From DATAGF01 sp963813355 (GTDB taxonomy: Bacteria; Actinomycetota; Thermoleophilia; Miltoncostaeales; Miltoncostaeaceae): a stretch of DNA of 64,000 nucleotides. The translations under genes were made by a program, and so were the position numbers. Location: positions 251,233 to 315,232 of the forward strand of contig CAWEYS010000029.1 of assembly GCA_963813355.1 (NCBI GenBank), given 5' to 3'. Position 1 is the first letter of the stretch. Each line of letters opens with the position of its first letter. Of this stretch, positions 10,835-18,444 are shown in pieces. The notes under the pieces were generated by a model. That model was not told the DNA's origin, ran no database searches, and was given only the letters and a program-made list of their open reading frames with translations.

Positions 10835-12030
10835 CGACCGCCTCCGCCCGCTTCGGAGCGGGCCTCTCGCGCTCCCCCGACCCGGCGCAGGCCGCGCGCG
10901 AGGCGTGTGCGGGCGCGCGCCGCGGGCTCGGGGGCGCGGCGCCCACGCTCGCGGTGGTCTTCGCGTCGCCGCCGCTGTGCGAGGACGCCGAGGACCTCCT
11001 GGCGGCGATCCACGGCGAGCTGGCGCCGGACCACCTGATCGGCTCCATGGGCGAGGCCATCGTCGCCGAGGGGCAGGAGGTCGAGGAGGGCCCGGCGCTC
11101 GCGGTCTGGGCGGCTCACCTGCCCGGGGCGCGGGTCATCCCGTTCCGCCTGGTCGCGCGCCCCGTGGCCGAGGGCATGGGCGTGCTCGGCTGGCCCGACG
11201 CCGTCGCCGACGCGCCGGCCGGCAACGTCGGGCCGATCCTCATGCTCGCCGACCCGTTCACCTTCCCCGCCGACGGCCTGCTGACCCAGCTCAACGAGGA
11301 GCCGGGCGCGCCGGTCGTGGTGGGCGGGCTCGCCTCGGGCGGGCAGCGCCCCGGGGATCACCGGCTCTTCGCCGGCTCCGACGTCCTGACCGAGGGCGCC
11401 GTCGCGGTGGCTCTCGTGGGGGCGCACATCCGCACCGTCGTCTCCCAGGGCTGCATGCCGATCGGGCCCGAGATGGTCATCACCTCGGCCGAGGGCTCCA
11501 CCGTGCACGAGCTCGCGGGGATGCCGGCGCTCGCGAAGCTGGAGGAGGTCATCGCCGCGCTCGACCCGTCCGAGCGGGCGCTGGCGGAGGACGGCCTCCT
11601 CACCGGGCTCGTCATCGACGAGAACACGCCCGACTACGGCCGCGGCGACTTCCTCATACGCGCGATCCACGGCGGCGACCGTGACACCGGCGCCCTGGTG
11701 GTCGGCGAGCGCGTGCGCGTCGGCCAGACGATGCGCTTCCACGTCCGCGACGCCGGCTCGGCCGCCGAGGACCTGCGCGCCGCGCTGCGCGACGCGCGCG
11801 GCGAGATGGGGGACGCCGCCCCCGGTGGGGCGCTCGTCTTCAGCTGCAACGGGCGCGGGACGCGCATGTTCACGTCACCCCACCACGACGCCTCGGCCAT
11901 CGCGGAGGAGCTCGACCGCATCCCGGCCGCCGGGTTGTTCTGCAACGGGGAGATCGGCCCCGTCGGGGGCAAGAGCTTCGTCCACGGATTCACGGCCACG
12001 ATGGCTGTCTTCACCGTGGACGAGACGTAA
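10831..12030 (+). CDS. FIST-domain signal protein
   Basis: 399 residues with FIST-N and FIST-C domains. Visible family features are a central GGLASGG, the VSQGCMPIGPEMVIT segment, and the C-terminal FSCNGRGTRMF and GLFCNGEIGPVGGKSFVHGFTAT. FIST domains are predicted sensors of small ligands such as amino acids, often linked to chemotaxis or two-component systems. No kinase domain is fused here. The ATG overlaps the preceding stop, so the rhomboid, DUF2007 and FIST genes look like one unit. Confidence 0.85.
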   Translation: MTTASARFGAGLSRSPDPAQAAREACAGARRGLGGAAPTLAVVFASPPLCEDAEDLLAAIHGELAPDHLIGSMGEAIVAEGQEVEEGPALAVWAAHLPGARVIPFRLVARPVAEGMGVLGWPDAVADAPAGNVGPILMLADPFTFPADGLLTQLNEEPGAPVVVGGLASGGQRPGDHRLFAGSDVLTEGAVAVALVGAHIRTVVSQGCMPIGPEMVITSAEGSTVHELAGMPALAKLEEVIAALDPSERALAEDGLLTGLVIDENTPDYGRGDFLIRAIHGGDRDTGALVVGERVRVGQTMRFHVRDAGSAAEDLRAALRDARGEMGDAAPGGALVFSCNGRGTRMFTSPHHDASAIAEELDRIPAAGLFCNGEIGPVGGKSFVHGFTATMAVFTVDET

Positions 12031-12043
12031 ATCAGATGTGAAT

Positions 12044-12103
12044 TTCAAACTTTTGAACAGCTAAGACCGCACCTCACATGGCGTCCGTCCCGCCGCCTAT
12101 ACT
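12044..12103 (+). promoter_or_regulatory. AT-rich promoter region with TTCAA-N4-TTGAA palindrome
   Basis: TTCAA (12044-12048) and TTGAA (12053-12057) form an inverted repeat in the only AT-rich patch for several kilobases. A good -10 hexamer TATACT lies at 12098-12103, about 45 bp before the ATG at 12148. No clear -35 was seen. The palindrome is too far upstream for simple repression and may be an activator or autoregulatory site. Confidence 0.45.
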
Positions 12104-12147
12104 CCGGCCGCGGGGTGGTTTCACATTGGACCGGGACCGGAGGCGTC

Positions 12148-12558
12148 ATGGCAGAAGGAGAGCCCGAGACCACTCGGGGCAACATCGGCAACGAGATCTT
12201 CGAGCAGGTGGAGAAGATCGTGGCCGACGAGGGCCTGACGCGCACCCAGGCCTTTCAGAAGCTGTCCGAGCAGACCGGCCGACGCGCGGGCACGGTGGCG
12301 GCGAACTACTACCGGGTCGCCCGGCAGCGCGGCGCTCCGCTCCAGCCTCGCCGGCGGCGCGCGGGCACGCGCGGCCCCGCCCGCGGCCGCCGGCGCCGGT
12401 CGGCCTCCACGGGTGCGGACGCCGCTCTCGCGCGCGCGACCGAGGCGATCCGCGAGCTCGAGACGATCGTCCGCAGCCAGGAGAAGGAGCTGGCGGCCCT
12501 CCGCGAGCAGGCGGCCGTCGTCGACCAGCTGCAGAAGGTCCTCGCCCGCTACAAGTAG
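12148..12558 (+). CDS. Putative DNA-binding coiled-coil protein, function unknown
   Basis: 136 residues. The first 60 are helical with a turn (FEQVEKIVADEGLTRTQAFQKLSEQTGRR then AGTVAANYYRVARQRG), like a small helix-turn-helix domain. A very basic linker follows (about 63-85, many Arg), then a heptad-rich helix to the end, probably a coiled-coil dimerisation segment. The ATG at 12148 has a good GGAGG 5 bp upstream, preferred over the GTG at 12115. I know no named family; a nucleoid-associated or regulatory role is only suggested by the architecture. Confidence 0.6.
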   Translation: MAEGEPETTRGNIGNEIFEQVEKIVADEGLTRTQAFQKLSEQTGRRAGTVAANYYRVARQRGAPLQPRRRRAGTRGPARGRRRRSASTGADAALARATEAIRELETIVRSQEKELAALREQAAVVDQLQKVLARYK

Positions 12559-12607
12559 GAGGTTCCGAGGCGCCCGGCGAGGGGCGGCCATGCGCCGTGG
12601 CGTTCGA

Positions 12608-12705
12608 GGCGGCCGTCCCCGCCGAAGGCGGTGCCGCCGTCTGCCGGAGGGCCCGGCCAGGGCCCGGAGGCGCGCTTGGCCGCCCGCCGAGAGGCGGCCA
12701 ACCGC
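12608..12705. repeat. 98-bp structured intergenic repeat, copy 2
   Basis: Second copy of the element at 7087-7184, with 4 mismatches in 98. Stem TTGGCCGCC (12676-12684) / GGCGGCCAA (12693-12701). Like copy 1 it lies at the 3' end of a minus-strand gene (stop at 12716-12718) in the same orientation. The + strand gene ends at 12558, so here it sits between convergent genes. Confidence 0.8.
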
Positions 12706-12715
12706 GCTTGACGCC

Positions 12716-13735
12716 CTACGGGATGACGGGGCGCTTGGCGCCCCGCTCCCGCGTCAGCACCTCCTCCACATCCGCGAGCCCCACCGGTTCCCCGACCAGC
12801 TCGGGGAACGGCAGGGCGCCGTCGGCGAGCAGCTCGACGGCCGCCCGCACGGCGGCCGGCGTGTGGTGGTACGAGCCCCGGAGCGTGAGCTCTTCGTAGT
12901 GGAGCGGTCCTGTCGGCAGCGTCACCTCGCTCCCCGGCGGGCAGCCGCCGTGCAGCATCACCTCGCCGCCCGGGCGCGCCAGCGCCGCCGCCGCGCGCCA
13001 GGCCTCGGGCCGTCCGACGGCCTCGACGACCGCGTCGGCGCCGCGTCCGCCGGGCAGCGCCCGGCGCAGCGCGGCGATCCCACGGTCGTCGCGCGGAGCC
13101 TCGTGGGCCGCCTCCGCCCCGAACCGCAGGGCGCGCTCGCGGCGCTCGGGGTGGGGGTCGGCGAGGTGCACCCGGCACCCGCGCCGGGCGAGGGCGCCGG
13201 CCAGGAGCTGCCCCTGGACGCCGCCGCCGAGGACGAGCACCACGTCCCCGGGCCGCGCCCCGCAGCGGCCGGCTGTGTGGAGCGCGCAGGCCAGCGGCTC
13301 GGCCATGGCGCCGAGCGCGGGCGCCAGCCCGGTCGGAAGCGGGAGCGTGTTGCGCGCGACGATCGCGGCCGGCACGCGCAGGAGCTCGGCGAACGCCCCG
13401 GTCAGGTAGACGATCGACTCGCAGAGGTTCTCGCGCCCCTCGCGGCAGGCGGGGCAGCGACCGCAGGGCGCCGAGTTCGCGACCACGACCGCGTCCCCCG
13501 GGCGCGGCCGGCGCACGCCGTCGCCGGTCGCCGCCACCGTGCCGGCCGCCTCGTGGCCGAACGCCGCCGGCAGCGGACCGAGGGCGGGGTGCGCGCCCGC
13601 CCGCATCATCTTCGCGTCGGTGGCGCAGGTCAGGGCGGCGTTGACCCTCACGACGACCTCGCCCGGGCCCGGCTCCGGGTCGGGCACCTCCTCGAGGCGG
13701 AGGTCCCCGGCGCCGTGCAGGATGAGCGCGCGCAC
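12716..13735 (-). CDS. Zinc-dependent medium-chain alcohol/polyol dehydrogenase
   Basis: 339 residues. The catalytic zinc region has CATD and GHEAAGTV. The structural zinc site is C-G-R-C-P-A-C-R-x6-C (CGRCPACREGRENLC), and the NAD(P)-binding loop is VLVLGGGVQGQL. The fold matches sorbitol/threonine/galactitol dehydrogenases (MDR family). The substrate cannot be assigned. It diverges from the polyprenyl synthase at 13791, leaving about 55 bp for both promoters. Confidence 0.85.
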   Translation of the reverse strand: MRALILHGAGDLRLEEVPDPEPGPGEVVVRVNAALTCATDAKMMRAGAHPALGPLPAAFGHEAAGTVAATGDGVRRPRPGDAVVVANSAPCGRCPACREGRENLCESIVYLTGAFAELLRVPAAIVARNTLPLPTGLAPALGAMAEPLACALHTAGRCGARPGDVVLVLGGGVQGQLLAGALARRGCRVHLADPHPERRERALRFGAEAAHEAPRDDRGIAALRRALPGGRGADAVVEAVGRPEAWRAAAALARPGGEVMLHGGCPPGSEVTLPTGPLHYEELTLRGSYHHTPAAVRAAVELLADGALPFPELVGEPVGLADVEEVLTRERGAKRPVIP

Positions 13736-13790
13736 GCCGCCGACGCTACAGCCCCGCCCCCGCCGGGAGCCGCCCGCGCGGCTCGCTAGA

Positions 13791-14723
13791 GTGCCGCGTC
13801 GCCCGTCCCAGAGGCTGCGGAGGCCGCCGACGTCCTACCCCGAGCACCTGCGCGACATGGTCGACGGCTACCTCGAGGCGCTCGACTTCGCCGCGACCGA
13901 TCCCGCGGAGCGCGCCGAGATGGCCGGCACCGAGGGCCTGGTCGAGGCGATGCGCCACTCCCTCCTGGCCGGAGGCAAGCGCATCCGCCCGGTCCTCGCC
14001 CTGGCGACGGCCGAGAGCCTCGGCGAGCCGCCCGAGCGACTGCTGCCCGCCGCCGCCGCGCTCGAGCTCGTCCACACCTACTCGCTGATCCACGACGACC
14101 TGCCGGCCATGGACGACGACGACCTCCGCCGCGGCCGGCCCACCTGTCACGTCCTCTATGGCGAGGACACCGCGATCCTCGCCGGCGACGCCCTGTTCGC
14201 CGAGGCCGTCCGCCTGGTCGCCGAGCACCAGCCCGGCGGCCCGGAGGTGCGCGTCGGCATCCTGCTCGAGATCAGCCGGGCGACGGGCGTCGGCGGCATG
14301 GTCGGCGGGCAGTACCTCGACCTGAAGGACCACGGGGGCGAGTCGGCGGCCGCCCTGCGCCGGGTGCACGCGCTCAAGACCGGCCGCCTCATCGCCTGCG
14401 CGGTCCACTGCGCGCTGGTCCTGGCCCGGCCCGAGCCCGAGGTCGATGCCGCCCTGCGGGTGTTCGCCCGCGAGCTGGGGCTCCTCTTCCAGATCGTCGA
14501 CGACATCCTCGACGTCGAGGGGTCCGAGGCCGACCTCGGCAAGGCGGTCGGCGCCGACGCCCGCCGCGGCAAGGTGACCTACGTGAGCAGCCACGGGATC
14601 GAGGAGGCGCGCCGGCTGGCGGGCGAGGCCCACTCCCGGGCCCTCGCGGCCCTCGCGGCGCTGCCCGGGCCGGCCGACGACCTGGTCGGCATCGCCGATC
14701 TCACCTTCGCGCGGCATCACTAG
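13791..14723 (+). CDS. Polyprenyl (farnesyl/geranylgeranyl) diphosphate synthase
   Basis: Chain-elongating prenyltransferase of the IspA type. The first Asp-rich motif is HDDLPAMDDDD and the second is DDILD; GGKRIRPVL and KTGRLIACAVH are further family motifs. Residue sizes just before the first Asp motif (LVHTYSLIHDD) resemble short-chain (C15-C20) enzymes. It lies upstream of the hopanoid genes and could supply their farnesyl diphosphate. The GTG at 13791 is the first in-frame start after the divergent gene; an ATG at 13857 is the alternative. About 300 residues. Confidence 0.88.
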   Translation: MPRRPSQRLRRPPTSYPEHLRDMVDGYLEALDFAATDPAERAEMAGTEGLVEAMRHSLLAGGKRIRPVLALATAESLGEPPERLLPAAAALELVHTYSLIHDDLPAMDDDDLRRGRPTCHVLYGEDTAILAGDALFAEAVRLVAEHQPGGPEVRVGILLEISRATGVGGMVGGQYLDLKDHGGESAAALRRVHALKTGRLIACAVHCALVLARPEPEVDAALRVFARELGLLFQIVDDILDVEGSEADLGKAVGADARRGKVTYVSSHGIEEARRLAGEAHSRALAALAALPGPADDLVGIADLTFARHH

Positions 14724-14791
14724 CCATCACCAGGGGGCGCGCGGGCTGGGGGTTCGGCGAGGGCGATGAGATCGCCCCGGGCCGGCGGGCC

Positions 14792-15613
14792 GTGCGCCCG
14801 CTGGGTGGGGGCAGCCGCTACGAGGCCTACCTCGCATGGGACGACGACCTCTACTCGCTCGTGGTCGCGAAGGTGGTGCGCCCTGATCGGGTCGACGACG
14901 ACGCCTCGCTGCGGGGCCTGCGCGGCGAGGTGGCGGTGCTGGAGCGGCTCAGCCATCCGGTGATCGTGCGGGCGTTCGGCGCCGTCACCGACGGCCCGCG
15001 GCCCCATGTCGTGCTCGAGTTCCTCGACGGCCCGCGGCTGTCCACGCTCATCCGCCGCTCCGGGGTCGAGCCCGAGCAGCTGTTCCCGCTGGCCCTGCAG
15101 ATGTGCTCGGCGCTGCACTACATGTCGGTCCGCGGCGTGCTCCACCTCGACCTGAAGCCGCGCAACGTCATCATGGCCGGGCCGCCGCGGCTCATCGACC
15201 TGAGCGTCGCGCGCCGCGTCGAGGAGGTGCCCGCCATCACGAGCCCGATCGGCACCGACGCGTACATGGCGCCGGAGCAGTGCGTCCCCGAGCGCTTCGG
15301 CGAGATCGGCCCGCCCGCCGACGTCTGGGGGCTGGGCGTCACGCTCTACGAGGCCCTGACGGCGCAGTCCCCCTTCGCCGCGGCGCGGCGGCGGGGCGTG
15401 CGCCACCCGCAGGTGGGCGCGTCGCCCGCGCCGCTCCCCGACCGCCGCCGGCTCCCACCGGCCCTCGCGGATGCCGTGCTCTCGTGCCTGGCGCCCGAGC
15501 CCTCGGACCGGCCGACGGCGGCGCAGCTCGCCCGGAGCCTCGAGCCGCTCGTCGACGCGCTGCCGCGCCCCCGCCTCGGCATGTTCCGCCCGGGGGGCCG
15601 CCGGCCGCGATGA
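14792..15613 (+). CDS. Soluble Ser/Thr protein kinase with HLDLKP and DLS motifs
   Basis: 273 residues from the GTG at 14792. In-frame codons upstream (GWGFGEGDEIAPGRRAV) read like the real N-terminus and run back into the previous stop without a standard start, so the true start may be non-canonical or masked by an indel. Kinase motifs: catalytic Lys27 (VVAK), HLDLKPRN at 118-125 (usual HRDLKPxN), DLS at 136-138 in place of DFG, and the APE region MAPEQ. No membrane segment or sensor domain. It lies between the prenyl synthase and the hopanoid operon. Metal-binding Asp136 is kept, so it is probably active. Confidence 0.8.
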   Translation: MRPLGGGSRYEAYLAWDDDLYSLVVAKVVRPDRVDDDASLRGLRGEVAVLERLSHPVIVRAFGAVTDGPRPHVVLEFLDGPRLSTLIRRSGVEPEQLFPLALQMCSALHYMSVRGVLHLDLKPRNVIMAGPPRLIDLSVARRVEEVPAITSPIGTDAYMAPEQCVPERFGEIGPPADVWGLGVTLYEALTAQSPFAAARRRGVRHPQVGASPAPLPDRRRLPPALADAVLSCLAPEPSDRPTAAQLARSLEPLVDALPRPRLGMFRPGGRRPR

Positions 15614-15745
15614 GAGACGTCTCATCCCCGTCTCACGGAGGGCTCACGCCCCCGCTCGCGTCGGCGCGAACGGCGGCCGACCTGAGGCGACGGGATGCGA
15701 TGACGGGCCGGATCGGCGGCACGTAGGCCCTGCGTCGTCCGCTCT

Positions 15746-15774
15746 TTGTCGCTGTCGGGGCGGTGGGATAGCGT
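15746..15774 (+). promoter_or_regulatory. Candidate promoter of the hopanoid operon
   Basis: TTGTCG (15746-15751), a 17-bp spacer, and TAGCGT (15769-15774) lie 45 bp before the hpnH start. This fits a housekeeping sigma-type promoter in high-GC Actinomycetota. Upstream, GAGACGTCTC near 15618 is a perfect 10-bp palindrome of unknown use. The rest of 15614-15818 holds no gene. Confidence 0.45.
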
Positions 15775-15818
15775 CTGTGAGAGGATCCCGACCGTCCAGC
15801 CCAGGCCAGGAGCGCGAC

Positions 15819-16826
15819 GTGCCCCACCGCCCCCGATCGCTCGAGCTCGGCATGGCGTCCTATCTGGTGAAGAAGCGCCTGATCCAGCGCGCGGAGCGGT
15901 TCCCCGTGACCCTGATGCTCGAGCCCCTCGAGATCTGCAATCTCGCCTGCCACGGGTGCGGTCGGATCCGCGAGTACGAGCACGTCTTCCACAAGCGGAT
16001 GGAGGTGGAGGAGTGCCTGCGGGTCGCCGAGGAGGCCGGCGCGCCGATCGTGAACATCCCCGGCGGCGAGCCGATGATCCACAAGCAGATCGACGAGATC
16101 GTCAACGGCATCACCGCGCAGGGCCGCTTCGTCTACATGTGCACCAACGGCCTGTTGATGAACAGGGCCTTCGGCCGCATCCCGCCGTCCAACCGGTTCG
16201 CCTTCGTCGTCCACCTCGACGGCATGAGAGAGGTGCATGACAAGGCCGTCGATCGGGACGGGGTGTTCGACAAGGCGACGAACTACATGCGCGAGGCCAT
16301 CTCCCTCGGCTACCGCGTGTGCACCAACACCACGATCTACCGCGGCACCCCGGCCGAGGAGTACGTGGAGTTGTTCGCCTTCCTCAAGGACATGGGCGTG
16401 GAGGGCTGCATCACGGCGCCGGGCTTCGACTACGAGGCCGTCACGCACGACCGCGAGCAATTCCTGGCCCGCAAGGAGGCCCAGGCGCTGTATTCGCAGG
16501 TGCACGACCTCTGCGACCACATGGACATACCCTTCTACAACAACCCGCTCTTCCACGAGTTCCTGCAGGGCAAGAGGAACTACAGGTGCACGGCCTGGGC
16601 GATGCCCACCTACACCGTGGAGGGGTGGCGCAGCCCCTGCTACCTCCTCGCCGACAAGCACGTGGGCAGCCTCCGCGAGCTGTACGACGAGACGGACTGG
16701 GACGCCTACGGGACGGACAGGGACCCCCGGTGCGCGAACTGCCTCATGCACTGCGGATATGAGGCGAGCACGATCCTCGACGCCTTCAAGAGCCCGCGCG
16801 ACCTGGTGACCCTGGCCCGCTCGTGA
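15819..16826 (+). CDS. hpnH: Adenosyl-hopene transferase, radical SAM
   Basis: HpnH attaches 5'-deoxyadenosyl to the hopene side chain, the first step to extended hopanoids. 335 residues; radical SAM cluster motif CNLACHGC (Cys40, Cys44, Cys47), then NIPGGEPMIHKQIDEI and a Cys-rich C-terminus (CANCLMHCGYEAS). The GTG at 15819 is chosen because AGGAG lies 6 nt upstream; the ATG at 15852 is an alternative. It is the first gene of the hpn run; its stop overlaps the hpnG start. Confidence 0.93.
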   Translation: MPHRPRSLELGMASYLVKKRLIQRAERFPVTLMLEPLEICNLACHGCGRIREYEHVFHKRMEVEECLRVAEEAGAPIVNIPGGEPMIHKQIDEIVNGITAQGRFVYMCTNGLLMNRAFGRIPPSNRFAFVVHLDGMREVHDKAVDRDGVFDKATNYMREAISLGYRVCTNTTIYRGTPAEEYVELFAFLKDMGVEGCITAPGFDYEAVTHDREQFLARKEAQALYSQVHDLCDHMDIPFYNNPLFHEFLQGKRNYRCTAWAMPTYTVEGWRSPCYLLADKHVGSLRELYDETDWDAYGTDRDPRCANCLMHCGYEASTILDAFKSPRDLVTLARS

Positions 16827-17458
16827 TCGCGGTGGTGTGCGCCGTTCCCGCCGAGCGGCGCGCGCTGGCGGAGCTGGCGGGGCCGGAGCTGGAGATCCAC
16901 GTCTCGGGCATCGGGGCGGCCGCGGCGGAGCGCACCGCGGCGGCGGTGACCGCCCGGCCCCTGCGGGCCCTGGTCTCGGCCGGCTTCTGCGGCGCGCTCT
17001 CGCCCGACCTGCGCGTGGGGGACCTGGTCGCCCCCGATGCGGTCCGCGACGAGGCGAGCGGCGAGATCTTCGCGCCCGACCCCGAGATGCTCGCCGCCGC
17101 CCCCGGCGCGCGCGGCACCCTCGTCAGCGCGCGCCGCATCGCGCGCACCCCGGCCGACCGCGCCCTGCTCGAGGGCGTGGCCGTCGACCTCGAGAGCGCA
17201 ACGCTCGCCCGCGCCTCCCGCGCCGCGGGCATCCCCTTCCTCGCCCTGCGCGCCGTGACCGACGAGGCGCGCCACCGCCTCCCGGACTTCGACCGGCTCA
17301 TGGACGCCGCCGGCCGCCTCACCCCCGGCGCCGGCCTCCTCTACTTCCTGCGCCACCCGCGCGAGGTCCCCGCGCTGGTCCGGCTGGGCCCGGCGGCCCG
17401 CGTCGCCGGCCGGGCCCTGCGGGCGGGGCTCGAGCAGACCCTCGGCAGGCTGCGGTGA
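16823..17458 (+). CDS. hpnG: Adenosylhopane nucleoside phosphorylase
   Basis: HpnG removes adenine from adenosylhopane to give phosphoribosylhopane. The protein (211 residues) has the purine nucleoside phosphorylase/MTAN fold signatures: VSGIGAAAAERTAAAV, SAGFCGAL, GDLVAPDAV and VDLESATLARASRAAGIPFLALRAVTDEA. GTG start overlaps the hpnH stop (GTGA), as does its own stop with hpnA. Placement directly after hpnH supports the assignment over a general nucleosidase. Confidence 0.9.
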   Translation: MIAVVCAVPAERRALAELAGPELEIHVSGIGAAAAERTAAAVTARPLRALVSAGFCGALSPDLRVGDLVAPDAVRDEASGEIFAPDPEMLAAAPGARGTLVSARRIARTPADRALLEGVAVDLESATLARASRAAGIPFLALRAVTDEARHRLPDFDRLMDAAGRLTPGAGLLYFLRHPREVPALVRLGPAARVAGRALRAGLEQTLGRLR

Positions 17459-18444
17459 GCACGGCGCTCGTCACCGGCGCAACCGGATTCGTCGGCGGCC
17501 ACGTCGCGACCGACCTGCTCGCCCACGGGTGGAGCGTGCGGGCCCTGGTGCGGCCCCAGAGCATGGGCTCGGGCCGCCTGCCCGAGGGGTGCGAGCCGGC
17601 CGCCGGCGACCTGCGGGACGCCGACGCCGTCGAGCGCGCCGCGCGGGACGTTGACGCCGTCTTCCACGTCGCGGCGCGGTACTCGCTCGCGCGCCACCGG
17701 GCCGCCGAGGTCTTCCACACCAACGTTGCCGGTACAAGCAACGTCCTCCGGGCGGCGGCCCTCGCGGGCGCGCCGGTCGTCCACACCTCCTCGGTGGCGA
17801 CCGTCGGCCTGCCCGCCGACGGCAGCCCGGGCGACGAGGACACGCCCCAGCCGCCGTCCCAGGTGATCGGGGCCTACAAGCGCTCGAAGGTGGAGTCCGA
17901 GCGGCTGGCGCTGGCCGCCGCGGCCGAGGGCCGCCACGTCGTCGTGGTGAACCCGACGGCGCCGGTCGGTCCCGGCGACCACGCGCCCACGCCCACCGGC
18001 CGCATCGTCGCCGACTTCCTCGCCGGCCGGATGCCCGCCTACGTGGACACCGGCCTCAACCTCGTGGACGTCCGCGACGTGGCCGCCGGGCACCGGCTGG
18101 CGCTCGAGCGCGGGACGTCCGGGCGCCGCTACATCCTCGGCAACGAGAACATGACCCTGCGCGAGATCCTGGCCGCCCTGGCCGTCATCGCCGGCCGCCG
18201 CGCACCGCGGGTGCGGCTGCCGCACGCGGTGGCGATCGCCGTCGCGGCGGTCGACGAGACGATCGAAGGCCGCATGCTGGGGCGCGAGCCGCTCGCGCCG
18301 CTCGACGGGGCGCTGATGGCGCGCAAGCGGATGTTCGTGGACGGCTCGCGCGCGGTGCGGGAGCTCGGGCTGCCGCAGTCGCCGGTGCGGGCCGCGCTCG
18401 CCGACGCCGTCGAGTGGTTCCGCGCCGCGCGGAGGGCCGCGTGA
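17455..18444 (+). CDS. hpnA: Hopanoid-associated sugar epimerase-like SDR
   Basis: Extended short-chain dehydrogenase of 329 residues. It has the TGATGFVGGHV nucleotide loop at the N-terminus, HTSSVATVG, the catalytic Y-K-R-S-K (YxxxK) in IGAYKRSKVESERLA and the VNPTAPVGPGD segment typical of HpnA. Its exact step in hopanoid metabolism is not settled; it is usually found with hpnG and hpnH, as here. Start and stop both overlap neighbours by 4 bp. Confidence 0.88.
   Translation: MSTALVTGATGFVGGHVATDLLAHGWSVRALVRPQSMGSGRLPEGCEPAAGDLRDADAVERAARDVDAVFHVAARYSLARHRAAEVFHTNVAGTSNVLRAAALAGAPVVHTSSVATVGLPADGSPGDEDTPQPPSQVIGAYKRSKVESERLALAAAAEGRHVVVVNPTAPVGPGDHAPTPTGRIVADFLAGRMPAYVDTGLNLVDVRDVAAGHRLALERGTSGRRYILGNENMTLREILAALAVIAGRRAPRVRLPHAVAIAVAAVDETIEGRMLGREPLAPLDGALMARKRMFVDGSRAVRELGLPQSPVRAALADAVEWFRAARRAA

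Noticed and set aside
15618..15640. GAGACGTCTC palindrome as an operator for the hopanoid operon
   Set aside because: It lies about 130 bp upstream of the likely promoter and close to the kinase stop; short palindromes of this kind are common in GC-rich DNA.
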